Assembly (NCBI RefSeq): GCF_901827155.1
Contig: NZ_LR594659.1
Coordinates: forward strand, 1,302,001 to 1,366,000
Source of the DNA: Variovorax sp. PBL-H6
GTDB taxonomy: Bacteria > Pseudomonadota > Gammaproteobacteria > Burkholderiales > Burkholderiaceae_C
Length of the DNA stretch: 64,000 bases
Direction: 5' to 3'
Shown: positions 53,615 through 62,487 of the stretch, piece after piece
Numbering within the stretch: position 1 is the first letter of the stretch
Layout: each line of letters begins with the position of its first letter
Position numbers and translations under genes: made by a program
The notes under the pieces: generated by a model
The model's database searches: none
What the model was told of the DNA's origin: nothing
The model's input: the letters and a program-made list of their open reading frames with translations, nothing else

Positions 53615-56600
53615 ATGAACAGAACGCATCGCAGCCTTTGGAACTCCGCGCTAGGCACCTGGGTTGCCGCTCCCGAGAATGCCCATTCGCGGGGCAGGCG
53701 CAGCGGCATCGCGAGGGCTTCGACGCTGACGTTTGCCCTCTTGTGCGGGGGGATGCCGGCCGCCCATGCGTGCACCGCAGGCAGCACCACCGAGCTGGCT
53801 GCCTGCATTGCGGGGATCGATATGGTCATCGATCTGACCGGGGCCATCACGCTCGGTACGCACCTGCCGGTGATCGAGCGCAGCGTCACCATCAACGGTC
53901 ACGGCTTTACCCTCGACGGCGCCGGGCAGTTCCGTGGCTTCTTTGTCGGCTCGGGCACCACCACCGTCAATGGGCTGACCATGCAGAACCTGAAGGCCCA
54001 GGGGGGCCACGGGGGAACGGAGTACACCCCGGGGGGCGGCGGCATGGGCGCGGGCGGGGCGGTGTTTGTAGCCAGTGGGGCGGGCGCCAGCTTGAACGAC
54101 GTGATCATCATCGCCAGCCAGGCGGTCGGCGGTGTCGGGGGCGGCCAGCTGACGAGTAGCCTCAACTTCGCCGCGAGCGGCGGCGGCGGCGGGTTGGGCG
54201 GCAATGGGGGCGGATTCGTCCAGGGCCTCGACAACGGATTCGGACGAGGCGGCGGGGGCGTGTTTGAAGATGGGGGCGTTGGGTCGACCCTCACTGGTGG
54301 CGGCGACGGCGGAGGACCGAATCCCGGTCAAGGTGGCGCTACAGACTCCGGCGGTAACGGCGAGGCTTATAGCGGGGGCGGTGGAGGGGGCGGCAATTTA
54401 GCTATCAGCGGCCGCGGCGGGAACGGTGGCCAGGGCGGAGGTGGAGGAGGCAGCAGCGATGCTTTCAATGCTGCCGGGGGCGCCGGGGGCTTTGGCGGCG
54501 GCGGTGGCGGAGGTCGAGGCAGAGGCGGGGCTGCCGGCTTCGGCGGTGGGGGCGGGGGCGGGGCTTTCACTTCGGGTGGAGGCTCCGGAGGTTTCGGCGG
54601 GGGTAACGGCGCAGCTCAATCCCCATCCGACGGCGGAGGAGGCGGCGGCGGCGCAGGAATGGGCGGCGCCATCTTCGTCATGGACGGGGGGGCGATCACC
54701 CTCGGCGGCAATACCCAAGTACGGGGCAGCAGCGTGGTGGCGGGCGAAGGCGGCGGCGGCTCTTCGCAAGCCGGCTCGGCCTTCGGCAGCGGCATCTTCA
54801 TGCAGGGCACGGGCAGTACGCTGGCCTTCGTGCCTGGAGCAGGCAACACACAGACCGTGGCCGACGCGATCGCCGACCAGACCGGCTCCGGCGGCACCGG
54901 CGCCAACGCCGGCAGCATCGGCCTCAGCAAGAGAGGCGCTGGAAGGCTGGTCCTCTCCGGCACCAACACCTACAGCGGCGGCACCACCGTCACTGGTGGC
55001 ACGCTGTCGATCTCCTCGGACCAGAACCTCGGCGCGGCCTCCGGCACGCTGACCCTCGATGGCGGCACGTTGCAGAACACCGCGGTCGTCTCGACCGCGC
55101 GCGCCATCACCATCGGCAGTGCCGGGGGCGCCTTCCAGACCGACGCCGACCTGAGTTCCACCGGTTCCATCTCGGGCACGGGCAACGTGATCAAGGCCGG
55201 TGTCGGCACCTTGACGCTCGCCGGTACCAACACCTACACCGGGACGACGACCGTCAGCGGCACGCTGCGAGCCGGCGCTGCGAACAGCTTCAGCGCGGCC
55301 AGTGCGGTGACGCTCGGCGGTGGCGCCACCCTGGATCTGAACAGTTTCAGCCAGACCATCGGCAGCCTGGCAGGCTTCGGCTTCGTGGCCCTGGGCACCG
55401 GAACACTGACGGCGGGAGGCGACAACAGCAGCACCACCTTCAGCGGCGTGATGTCGGGAAGCGGCGAGCTGATCAAGATCGGGGCGGGAACGCTGACCCT
55501 GGACCGGGACAACACCGTCACCGGACGAGTCACGATCAACGCGGGCACGCTGCGCCTGGACAACGGCTTCTATGGGCTCGGTGCAAGCAGCGCGACTGCA
55601 ACGGTCAACAGCGGCGGCACCCTGGACCTCGGCGGGCAGTACGGGATAGCGCAGCACGTCGATCTGATGGGCGGCACGTTGACCAGCAGCACCGGCCAAG
55701 CGCTGCTCCGAGGCACTGTCACGCTGGGCACGGGAGGTACGAACACCATCGGCAACGACGGCACCAGCCTGACCCTGGCCGGCGCCATCGGCGGCGACAG
55801 CGTCACCATCGCCAGCAACGCGGGCAGGGTGTACTACAGGGCCGCCAACACCTACACCGGGACCACGACGATCAACGCCGGCGCGGTCCTGGACACCGCG
55901 GCGGCCGGGATTGGAAGTAGCAGCGGCATCATCAACAACGGCACGCTGTGGTTCGAACAAGGATCGCGCGGCACCCTCGCGCAGGCCATCAGCGGGAGCG
56001 GCGAGCTGGTCAAGTTCGGCAGCGGCACACTGACGCTTTCCGGCACGAACACTTACGGCGGCGGTACTTTCGTCGAAGAAGGGACGCTTGCTATCTCGGC
56101 TGACGAGAACCTGGGTGCGCGCTCGGGGGTGCTGACCCTCGATGGCGGCACGCTGCGCAGCACGGCCGCTTTCACGATGGCACGCGACGTCACCATCGGA
56201 GTCTTCAACGCGGGTATCCAGACCAACGCCGATCTGAGGGCTACAGGGCTCATCTCGGGGGATGGCAGCCTGTACAAGAGCGGCAGCGGCACCTTGACCC
56301 TCACCGGCGCCAACAGCTACCTTGGCGGTACTGCCATCGTGGCAGGCACCTTGTCGATCTCGGCGGACCACAACCTGGGCAACGCCTTGGGGGACCTGAT
56401 CCTCGATGGCGGCACCCTGCGCACCACCGAAGGCTTCGCCACTGAACGCAACATTGGCATCGACAGCGGGGGCGGCACCTTGCAAGCCGATGCCGATCTC
56501 ACGGCGAGCGGCGAGGTGCGCGGCAGTGGCGCACTGACCAAGACCGGTGCCGGCACCTTGACGCTCGGCGGCACCAATTCCTACCGCGGCGGCACCATCG

Positions 56601-58717
56601 TGAGGGGAGGCACGCTGTCCGTCGCCAAGGACCGGAACCTGGGCCGTACCTCAGGTGGCCTGACTCTCGACGGCGGCACGCTGCGCAACACCGCTGCCTT
56701 CACCACCGCGCGGAGTATTCAACTCGACGCGGGCGGCGGCACCCTGCAGACCGATGCCGACCTGACGGCGAGCGGCATCTTCAGCGGCGTGGGCGCCCTC
56801 ATCAAGACCGGCGCCGGCACCTTGACCCTCACTGACGAGAACAGCTACAGAGGCGGCACCGACCTCAAGCAAGGCAGCCTCGCCGTCGGCAACAACAGTG
56901 CGCTGGGCACCGGCCAACTCGCCATGCACGAAGGCACCACGTTGCGCTTTGCCGCCGATGGGCTCGACCTGGCCAATCCCATCGCCTTCACCGACGCGGT
57001 CGATCCCGCCATCGACACCGGTCCCTTCACCGCCACCCTCACCGGCGCCATCACCGGGCCTGGGGACTTGAGCAAGTTGGGAAGCGGCACCCTCGCCCTT
57101 GCGGGCGCCAACACCTACAGCGGCACCACCTCCGTCACCGAAGGCACCCTGCGCGCGGGTGCTGCCAACACCTTCAGTGCGGCCTCCGTCCACGGCGTCG
57201 CCTCCGGTGCCACGCTCGATCTTGCCGGCTTCAGCCAGAGCATCGCTGGCCTCGCCAATGCCGGCACCGTCTCCCTCATCGGCGCAACACCGGGCACCAC
57301 CCTCGCCGTCACCGGCCCCTATGTGGGCAACAACGGCCTGCTGCGCCTGGGCACGTTTCTCGGAGACAGCGCCAGTGCCAGCGACCGGCTCGTCCTCAGC
57401 GGCCCGAGTGCTGTCGCCAGCGGGCGCACCACCGTGCAGGTCGTCAACCTCGGCGGCCTCGGGGCGCTCACCACCGGCAACGGCATCGAACTGATCAGTG
57501 CGCTCAACGGCGCCGCCACCACCGCGCAGGGCACGAAAGATGCCTTTGCCCTGCAGGGCGGCCATGTGGATGCGGGCGCCTACGAATACCGCCTGCAGGC
57601 GGGCGATGCCGCAGGCGCCGGAGAGAACTGGTACTTGCGCTCCACCAGCACCATCATCCCGCCGCCGCAGCCCGCGCCTCCCGCGCCACCGGCCCTGCCA
57701 GCCCCTCCTGCGGCCGCCCCCATCCAGGTGCCGACCTACCGCGCCGAGGTGCCCCTGTTCGCGGCCCTGCCCGAGCAACTGCGCCAGGGCAACCTGGCCA
57801 TGCTCGGCAACCTGCACCAGCGCATCGGCGACGACGACGTGCGCTCGGCGGCCGGCGCCCAGACCACCGCTGCAGCCTCCGCCACCGGCGAGCGCCGCGC
57901 CTGGGGCCGCGTGCTCAGCACGGGCCTGAACATCCAGCAAGGCGGCACCGTCAGCCCGCAAAGCGACGGCCGCTTGAGCGGCCTGCAGGCCGGCACCGAC
58001 CTGTGGACCCACGCCAATTGGCGCGCCGGCCTCTACGTCGGCCAGCTCGACGGCGACATGCAGGTCAAGGGTTTCGCCCGGGGCATCGCCAACCTCACCG
58101 TGGGCAGCAACGACCTGCGCAGCCAGTACCTGGGCGGCTATGCCACCTACAGCGGTACCAGCGGCTTCTACGCCGACGGCGTGCTGCAGGCGGGGCGTCA
58201 TCGTTACGAGGTCAAGCCCCAGGCCACTCTGCGGACCAAAGGCAAGGCCAGCAGCCTGAGCGCCTCGCTGGAGATCGGCCAGTCCTTCGCGCTGGGCGAG
58301 GGCTGGCAGATCGAGCCGCAGGCGCAGCTGGTGCACCAGCGGGTGGACTTCGACGACGTCGACATCGCCGGGGCGCGCGTGCAGCAGGAACGAGACGGCA
58401 GCTGGCTCGCCCGCGTGGGGGTGCGCGTGAAAGGCGACATCGCCACCAGTGCAGGCCGGCTGCAGCCCTATGGCCGGGTGAACCTGTACCGCGCCTCGGG
58501 CGGCAACGACAGCACCCGCTTCATCAATCCTGCGGCCATCACGGCGATCGACAGCAGCACCGGCAGCACCTACACCGAACTGGCGACCGGCTTCACGCTG
58601 TCGCTGAGCGAATCGACCAGCCTCTACAGCGAAGTCGGCAAGCTGTGGGCGTCAGGTGGAGACACCCGCGTGAAGTCGCAGCTGAATGCTTCGGCGGGGC
58701 TGCGGGTGCGCTGGTAG
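53615..58717 (+). CDS. Type Va autotransporter with glycine-rich and PATR-repeat passenger
   Basis: 1700 residues. An extended signal peptide (ESPR: MNRTHRSLWNSALGTWVAAP, then AHSRGRR and a hydrophobic core ending AHA near residue 52) targets the Sec pathway. A short beta domain follows, then a very Gly-rich segment (about 130-370), then repeated PATR units such as GAGTLTLAGTNTYTGTTTV (about 430-1190), a Pro-rich linker (about 1345-1370) and the C-terminal autotransporter barrel (about 1425-1700) ending LNASAGLRVRW with an aromatic last residue. The passenger function (adhesion, aggregation) is inferred. It lies between hisA and hisF and has its own unplaced promoter. Confidence 0.93.
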   Translation: MNRTHRSLWNSALGTWVAAPENAHSRGRRSGIARASTLTFALLCGGMPAAHACTAGSTTELAACIAGIDMVIDLTGAITLGTHLPVIERSVTINGHGFTLDGAGQFRGFFVGSGTTTVNGLTMQNLKAQGGHGGTEYTPGGGGMGAGGAVFVASGAGASLNDVIIIASQAVGGVGGGQLTSSLNFAASGGGGGLGGNGGGFVQGLDNGFGRGGGGVFEDGGVGSTLTGGGDGGGPNPGQGGATDSGGNGEAYSGGGGGGGNLAISGRGGNGGQGGGGGGSSDAFNAAGGAGGFGGGGGGGRGRGGAAGFGGGGGGGAFTSGGGSGGFGGGNGAAQSPSDGGGGGGGAGMGGAIFVMDGGAITLGGNTQVRGSSVVAGEGGGGSSQAGSAFGSGIFMQGTGSTLAFVPGAGNTQTVADAIADQTGSGGTGANAGSIGLSKRGAGRLVLSGTNTYSGGTTVTGGTLSISSDQNLGAASGTLTLDGGTLQNTAVVSTARAITIGSAGGAFQTDADLSSTGSISGTGNVIKAGVGTLTLAGTNTYTGTTTVSGTLRAGAANSFSAASAVTLGGGATLDLNSFSQTIGSLAGFGFVALGTGTLTAGGDNSSTTFSGVMSGSGELIKIGAGTLTLDRDNTVTGRVTINAGTLRLDNGFYGLGASSATATVNSGGTLDLGGQYGIAQHVDLMGGTLTSSTGQALLRGTVTLGTGGTNTIGNDGTSLTLAGAIGGDSVTIASNAGRVYYRAANTYTGTTTINAGAVLDTAAAGIGSSSGIINNGTLWFEQGSRGTLAQAISGSGELVKFGSGTLTLSGTNTYGGGTFVEEGTLAISADENLGARSGVLTLDGGTLRSTAAFTMARDVTIGVFNAGIQTNADLRATGLISGDGSLYKSGSGTLTLTGANSYLGGTAIVAGTLSISADHNLGNALGDLILDGGTLRTTEGFATERNIGIDSGGGTLQADADLTASGEVRGSGALTKTGAGTLTLGGTNSYRGGTIVRGGTLSVAKDRNLGRTSGGLTLDGGTLRNTAAFTTARSIQLDAGGGTLQTDADLTASGIFSGVGALIKTGAGTLTLTDENSYRGGTDLKQGSLAVGNNSALGTGQLAMHEGTTLRFAADGLDLANPIAFTDAVDPAIDTGPFTATLTGAITGPGDLSKLGSGTLALAGANTYSGTTSVTEGTLRAGAANTFSAASVHGVASGATLDLAGFSQSIAGLANAGTVSLIGATPGTTLAVTGPYVGNNGLLRLGTFLGDSASASDRLVLSGPSAVASGRTTVQVVNLGGLGALTTGNGIELISALNGAATTAQGTKDAFALQGGHVDAGAYEYRLQAGDAAGAGENWYLRSTSTIIPPPQPAPPAPPALPAPPAAAPIQVPTYRAEVPLFAALPEQLRQGNLAMLGNLHQRIGDDDVRSAAGAQTTAAASATGERRAWGRVLSTGLNIQQGGTVSPQSDGRLSGLQAGTDLWTHANWRAGLYVGQLDGDMQVKGFARGIANLTVGSNDLRSQYLGGYATYSGTSGFYADGVLQAGRHRYEVKPQATLRTKGKASSLSASLEIGQSFALGEGWQIEPQAQLVHQRVDFDDVDIAGARVQQERDGSWLARVGVRVKGDIATSAGRLQPYGRVNLYRASGGNDSTRFINPAAITAIDSSTGSTYTELATGFTLSLSESTSLYSEVGKLWASGGDTRVKSQLNASAGLRVRW
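54010..54720 (+). repeat. Glycine-rich low-complexity segment in the autotransporter
   Basis: About 235 residues dominated by Gly with Ala, Asn, Ser and Asp (runs of GGGGGG and GGNGG). In DNA it is a run of GGC/GGG codons. It would form an extended or glycine-helix region at the start of the passenger. The simple DNA sequence could allow slip-strand length change. Confidence 0.8.
54913..57195 (+). repeat. PATR-type passenger repeats in the autotransporter
   Basis: About nine irregular copies of a unit with a core like GTLTLSGTNTYGGGTFVEEG, most followed by a NLG and TLDGGTLR stretch. They fit passenger-associated transport repeats, one beta-helix turn series per unit. At DNA level neighbouring copies share phrases such as CTCGATGGCGGCAC, so recombination between units is possible. 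Confidence 0.8.
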
Positions 58718-58837
58718 CTTCGCAGGCGTGCTTGGCCGTGCTCGGTGCTGGCGACATCTCTCACGCATGAAGAATGCAGCGCGGCAGCTGGCCCGGTTCA
58801 ACGTGCCGTGGCGGCCTTGGCGGTCACACGCCAAACC

Positions 58838-58843
58838 TAGAAT
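58838..58843 (+). promoter_or_regulatory. -10-like box close to the mutarotase start
   Basis: TAGAAT with a loose TTGGCG 15 bp upstream (58817-58822). It ends only 6 bp before the ATG, so a transcript from here would be leaderless. Confidence 0.35.
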
Positions 58844-58849
58844 GGGGCC

Positions 58850-59692
58850 ATGTCTCCCAAAGAGCTCCATTTCCATGGCCAGCCCGCATTGCGCCTCGCC
58901 CTGCCCGAGGGCGGTGCCTGCACGGTAGCGCTGCACGGCGCCCATGTGCTGTCCTGGACCACCTCGGATGGCACCGAGCGCCTCTACCTCAGCCCGGAGG
59001 CGCGTTTCGATGGCCAGAGCGCGATCCGCGGCGGCGTGCCGGTGTGCTGGCCGCAGTTCAACCAGCGCGGGCCGCTGCCCAAGCACGGTTTCGTGCGCAA
59101 TGTCGCCTGGCGGGCCGAGCCGGTTGGCATCGGTAGCAAGCCCGACACCCTCGTTTTCTCGCTGCACGACGATGAGGCCACGCGGGCGATCTGGCCGCAT
59201 GCCTTCCATGCCAAGCTGGCCGTGACCCTGGCGCCCCGTTCGCTGCGGGTGGCGCTCTCCATCGACAACACCGGTGGCGCGCCCTGGTCGTTTGCCGCCG
59301 CACTGCACAGCTACCTGCGCGTCGACGACATCGCCCAGGCGTCGCTGGAAGGCCTGCAGGGTGCCAACCGCTGGGACGCGGTGCGCAACGACCGCCACGT
59401 GGACCTCGCGCCAGAACTGCGCTTCGGCACCGAGTTCGACAGTGTCTACGTGGCGCCCGCGGAGCCGCTGCGCCTGGCACAGCCTTCTTCCACGCTCGAG
59501 ATCACGCAGAGCGCGAGCTGCACCGAGACGGTGGTCTGGAACCCGGGTCCAGCGCTGAGCGCGCAACTCCCGGACCTCCCCGACGACGGCTGGCGCCACA
59601 TGCTCTGCGTGGAGGCCGCGCGCATCGACGAGCCCGTGCTGCTGGCGCCGGGCGGGAGCTGGCAAGGCTGGCAGCAGCTCACCGTCCTCTGA
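58850..59692 (+). CDS. Glucose-6-phosphate 1-epimerase / D-hexose-6-phosphate mutarotase (YeaD-like)
   Basis: 280 residues. Aldose-1-epimerase fold. Motifs: [41 protein letters not shown] (catalytic His) and a VVWNPGP segment, all of the hexose-6-phosphate mutarotase branch. It equilibrates the alpha and beta anomers. A TAGAAT box ends 6 bp before the ATG (58838-58843). It stands between the autotransporter and hisF with no pathway tie to either. Confidence 0.9.
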   Translation: MSPKELHFHGQPALRLALPEGGACTVALHGAHVLSWTTSDGTERLYLSPEARFDGQSAIRGGVPVCWPQFNQRGPLPKHGFVRNVAWRAEPVGIGSKPDTLVFSLHDDEATRAIWPHAFHAKLAVTLAPRSLRVALSIDNTGGAPWSFAAALHSYLRVDDIAQASLEGLQGANRWDAVRNDRHVDLAPELRFGTEFDSVYVAPAEPLRLAQPSSTLEITQSASCTETVVWNPGPALSAQLPDLPDDGWRHMLCVEAARIDEPVLLAPGGSWQGWQQLTVL

Positions 59693-59715
59693 ACCTCATC
59701 CCCAACGAACCCACC

Positions 59716-60495
59716 ATGCTTGCCAAGCGCATCATTCCGTGCCTCGACGTGACCGGCGGTCGCGTCGTCAAGGGCGTCAACTTCGTCGAATTGCGCGATG
59801 CCGGCGATCCAGTCGAGATTGCCGCGCGGTACAACGCCCAGGGCGCCGACGAGCTGACCTTCCTGGACATCACCGCCACCAGCGACGGCCGCGACCTGAT
59901 CCTGCCGATCATCGAGGCGGTCGCCTCGCAGGTCTTCATCCCGCTGACCGTCGGCGGCGGCGTGCGCACCGTCGAAGACGTGCGCCGGCTGCTCAACGCG
60001 GGCGCAGACAAGACCAGCTTCAATTCGGCCGCCATCGCGAATCCGCAGGTCATCGAGGACGCCTCGCGCAAGTACGGCGCTCAATGCATCGTGGTTGCGA
60101 TCGACGCCAAGCGGCGCTCTGCCGAAGACGAGGCCCAGCGCGGCCCGGGCTGGGACGTCTATAGCCATGGCGGCCGCAAGAACACCGGCCTGGATGCGGT
60201 GCAGTGGGCCGTCGAGATGGCGCACCGCGGCGCCGGCGAGATCCTGCTGACCAGCATGGACCGCGACGGCACCAAGAGCGGCTTCGACCTCGCCCTGACC
60301 CGGGCAGTGAGCGATGCGGTGAGCGTGCCGGTGATCGCCTCGGGCGGCGTCGGGAACCTGGACGATTTGGCCGACGGCATCCAGACCGGCGGCGCCGACG
60401 CGGTGCTGGCGGCGAGCATCTTCCACTACGGCGAATACACCGTCGGCGAGGCCAAGGCCTGCATGGCGGGGCGCGGCATTCCGGTGCGGATGTAA
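59716..60495 (+). CDS. hisF: Imidazole glycerol phosphate synthase cyclase subunit
   Basis: 259 residues, TIM barrel partner of HisH. Catalytic Asp 11 lies in [18 protein letters not shown] and the second Asp in VAIDAKRR; phosphate loops GGGVRTVED and ASGGVGN are clear. It resumes the his genes after a 6.4-kb interruption from hisA (53298). Confidence 0.97.
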   Translation: MLAKRIIPCLDVTGGRVVKGVNFVELRDAGDPVEIAARYNAQGADELTFLDITATSDGRDLILPIIEAVASQVFIPLTVGGGVRTVEDVRRLLNAGADKTSFNSAAIANPQVIEDASRKYGAQCIVVAIDAKRRSAEDEAQRGPGWDVYSHGGRKNTGLDAVQWAVEMAHRGAGEILLTSMDRDGTKSGFDLALTRAVSDAVSVPVIASGGVGNLDDLADGIQTGGADAVLAASIFHYGEYTVGEAKACMAGRGIPVRM

Positions 60496-60522
60496 AAGTG
60501 CACATCCCCGACAATCGCCATC

Positions 60523-60924
60523 ATGAACTGGCTTGACGAAGTGAAATGGGACGCGAGCGGCCTGGTGCCCGTGATCGCGCAGGAGCGTGGCAGCAAGGAC
60601 GTGCTGATGTTCGCCTGGATGAACCGCGAAGCCCTGGAAAAGACGGCCGAGCTGGGCCGTGCCGTGTACTTCAGCCGCTCGCGCGGCAAGCTCTGGTTCA
60701 AGGGCGAGGAGTCTGGCCATGTGCAGACCGTGCACGGGATCCGCATGGACTGCGACAACGACGTGCTCCTGCTCGAGGTCACGCAGACCGGCCACGAGCC
60801 CGGCATCGCCTGCCACACCGGGCGCCACAGCTGCTTCTTCAGCAAGTACGAGAACGGCCGGTGGACCGTGACCGAGCCGGTCCTGAAAGACCCCGCAATG
60901 ATCTACTCCACATCGCCGAGATGA
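60523..60924 (+). CDS. hisI: Phosphoribosyl-AMP cyclohydrolase
   Basis: 133 residues, the stand-alone form. Opens the purine ring of PR-AMP. Zinc and magnesium ligands are in [11 protein letters not shown] and [13 protein letters not shown]. Its stop overlaps the ATG of repeat R3 as ATGA at 60921-60924. It is not fused to hisE, which is a separate gene. Confidence 0.96.
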   Translation: MNWLDEVKWDASGLVPVIAQERGSKDVLMFAWMNREALEKTAELGRAVYFSRSRGKLWFKGEESGHVQTVHGIRMDCDNDVLLLEVTQTGHEPGIACHTGRHSCFFSKYENGRWTVTEPVLKDPAMIYSTSPR

Positions 60925-60980
60925 GCACCGCACGGCCGCCCGAAGGGGCTCGCACCGCAGCCGAAGGCGAAGGTCGCCTA
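60921..60980 (+). repeat. 60-bp translation-start repeat, copy R3
   Basis: Begins ATGAGC at the hisI stop codon and ends GAAGGTCGCCTA, where the GAAGG lies 7 bases before the TTG of copy R4. It is open in frame and codes for [20 protein letters not shown]. It differs from R4 at two of 60 positions (1 and 59). A short GCCC-GAAG-GGGC hairpin is the only internal symmetry. Confidence 0.9.
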
Positions 60981-61430
60981 TTGAGCACCGCACGGCCGCC
61001 CGAAGGGGCTCGCACCGCAGCCGAAGGCGAAGGTCGCCCATTGAGCGCCGACGACACGCAACGCCCGATGGAAGACGCACTGGCCCGCCTGGCCGCGGTG
61101 ATCGAGAGCCGCCTGCCGGCGCACGGCGGCGACCCCGAGAAGAGCTACGTCGCGCGCCTGCTGCACCGCGGTCCTGACGCCTTCCTCAAGAAGATCGGCG
61201 AGGAGGCCACCGAGGTCGTGATGGCTGCCAAGGACGCGGACCATGGCGGCGAGCGCATGAAAATAGTGAACGAAGTGGCCGACCTCTGGTTCCACAGCAT
61301 GGTGGCCCTGGCCCACTACGGCTTCTCCCCGCGCGACGTGGTGGCCGAGCTCGAACGGCGCGAGGGCACCAGTGGCATCGAGGAAAAGGCCTTGCGCAAG
61401 GCGAAAGACCGCGAAGCTTCCAACGACTGA
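60921..61430 (+). CDS. hisE: Phosphoribosyl-ATP pyrophosphatase with repeat-encoded N-terminal extension
   Basis: 169 residues from the ATG at 60921. The MazG-like all-alpha HisE core starts around residue 50 ([20 protein letters not shown]) and has [15 protein letters not shown] and [12 protein letters not shown], with the acidic metal ligands. The first 40 residues are two copies of a 20-residue unit from the tandem 60-bp repeat. Starts at 60921 (ATG), 60981 (TTG) and 61041 (TTG) each have AGC next; the two TTGs have GAAGG 7 bases upstream. Proteins of different lengths may be made; 61041 is the likely ancestral start. Confidence 0.9.
   Translation: MSTARPPEGARTAAEGEGRLLSTARPPEGARTAAEGEGRPLSADDTQRPMEDALARLAAVIESRLPAHGGDPEKSYVARLLHRGPDAFLKKIGEEATEVVMAAKDADHGGERMKIVNEVADLWFHSMVALAHYGFSPRDVVAELERREGTSGIEEKALRKAKDREASND
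60981..61040 (+). repeat. 60-bp translation-start repeat, copy R4 (tandem with R3)
   Basis: Begins TTGAGC and ends GAAGGTCGCCCA, placing GAAGG 7 bases before another TTGAGC at 61041. It is 58/60 identical to R3, which indicates a recent tandem duplication. The frame stays open, so HisE gains 20 residues per unit. Confidence 0.9.
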
Positions 61431-61444
61431 GACCAGAGGACGCC

Positions 61445-61834
61445 ATGCCCAACGACATCGTGACCGTGGAACCCGATTCGTCGCTCAAGACCTGGGGCTG
61501 GATCAGTTACATCCTGCATCTGGTCGTGGCGGTGGGTGCCGTGCTGCCCGGCGCACAGGCCTCGATTGCGCTGCTGCTGATCGCGCTCGTAATCGACTTG
61601 GTCAAGCGCGACGATGCGGCCGGCAGCTGGCAGGCCTCGCACTTCAGCTGGCGCATCCGCTCGGTGCTGTGGGCCGGCTTGGCCTACATCCTGACCTCCT
61701 GGCTGTGGCTGCTGTTGCTGCTGCCCGGCTGGATCGCCTGGGCGCTGATTTCACTGTGGTTCCTCTATCGCATCGTCAAGGGGATGGTGCGCATGAATGC
61801 GGGCCGTTCCATGGAGCCTTCGAATGTCCTCTGA
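61445..61834 (+). CDS. DUF4870-like membrane protein
   Basis: 129 residues. Three hydrophobic segments (WGWISYILHLVVAVGAVLPG, ASIALLLIALVIDLV and LAYILTSWLWLLLLLPGWIA) and a LYRIVKGM end match the DUF4870/COG3671-like membrane protein group; function unknown. GAGGACGCC precedes the ATG. The end overlaps the HIT gene start by 11 bp. Confidence 0.75.
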   Translation: MPNDIVTVEPDSSLKTWGWISYILHLVVAVGAVLPGAQASIALLLIALVIDLVKRDDAAGSWQASHFSWRIRSVLWAGLAYILTSWLWLLLLLPGWIAWALISLWFLYRIVKGMVRMNAGRSMEPSNVL

Positions 61835-62183
61835 TCCGAACTGCATCTTCTGCAAAATCATCGCGGGCCAGATCCCCTCGCGCAAGGTCTACGAGGACGA
61901 GGAGTTGTTCGGCTTCCACGACATCGCTCCCTGGGCGCCCGTGCACTTCATGCTGGTGCCCAAGCGCCACATCCCCTCGATGGCCCAGGTCATGCCGGAC
62001 GATGCGGCGCTGCTCGGCCGGATCATGACCCTGGCCCCCAAGCTGGCCCTGGAGCAGGGCTGCCGGCCCTATCCGCAGGGCGGCTTCCGCATCGTCGTCA
62101 ACACCGGCGCGGAGGGCGGGCAGGAAGTCCAGCATCTCCATGTGCATGTCATGGGCGGCCCTCGCCCCTGGCTCAAAGGTTGA
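61824..62183 (+). CDS. HIT-family nucleotide hydrolase (HinT-like)
   Basis: 119 residues. Hydrolyses purine phosphoramidates such as aminoacyl-AMP. NCIFCKIIAGQIPSRKVYED at the N-terminus and the histidine triad QHLHVHVMGG near the C-terminus are decisive. ATG 61824 lies inside the end of the DUF4870-like gene; starts further upstream are out of family. In betaproteobacteria it is commonly linked to hisE and tat, as here. Confidence 0.95.
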   Translation: MSSDPNCIFCKIIAGQIPSRKVYEDEELFGFHDIAPWAPVHFMLVPKRHIPSMAQVMPDDAALLGRIMTLAPKLALEQGCRPYPQGGFRIVVNTGAEGGQEVQHLHVHVMGGPRPWLKG

Positions 62184-62252
62184 TATTCCCCGCGATCCGG
62201 AGGGACAGCCTCCTGCGCCGACTAAAATCTGACACTTCTTCAGGAGTAATCC

Positions 62253-62483
62253 ATGGGTTCACTTTCCATCTGGCACTGGCTGATCGTGCTGCTCGTCGTG
62301 GTGATGATCTTCGGCACCAAGAAGCTGCGCAACATGGGGTCCGACCTGGGTGGCGCGGTCAAGGGCTTCAAGGACGGCATGAAGGACGGCTCGGCATCCG
62401 AGACGCCCAATCCGCAGGTGAGCGCCACCTCCGCCAACGCCGACAAATCGACCATCGACGTCGAAGCGCGCCAGAAGCCCTGA
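62253..62483 (+). CDS. tatA: Sec-independent translocase subunit TatA
   Basis: 76 residues. One N-terminal membrane helix ([20 protein letters not shown]), an amphipathic helix ([16 protein letters not shown]) and a polar tail. It forms the translocation pore for folded twin-arginine proteins such as MsrP. AGGAG (62242-62246) is upstream, and a TAAAAT box lies at 62223. Confidence 0.95.
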   Translation: MGSLSIWHWLIVLLVVVMIFGTKKLRNMGSDLGGAVKGFKDGMKDGSASETPNPQVSATSANADKSTIDVEARQKP

Positions 62484-62487
62484 TTCC

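Noticed and set aside
54398..56577. Several minus-strand open frames (up to 695 codons) inside the autotransporter
   Set aside because: The repeat-rich, GC-rich passenger DNA keeps antisense frames open. Their translations mirror the PATR repeats and carry no start signals.
60921..61040. Possible CRISPR or simple coding tandem repeat before hisE
   Set aside because: Only two adjoining units with no spacers and no cas genes, so not CRISPR. The match to units at 30414 and 14802 shows it is a dispersed element, not just a local duplication.
60523..61430. HisIE fusion
   Set aside because: hisI ends at a real TGA (60922-60924), and hisE starts in another frame by overlap, so the two are separate genes.
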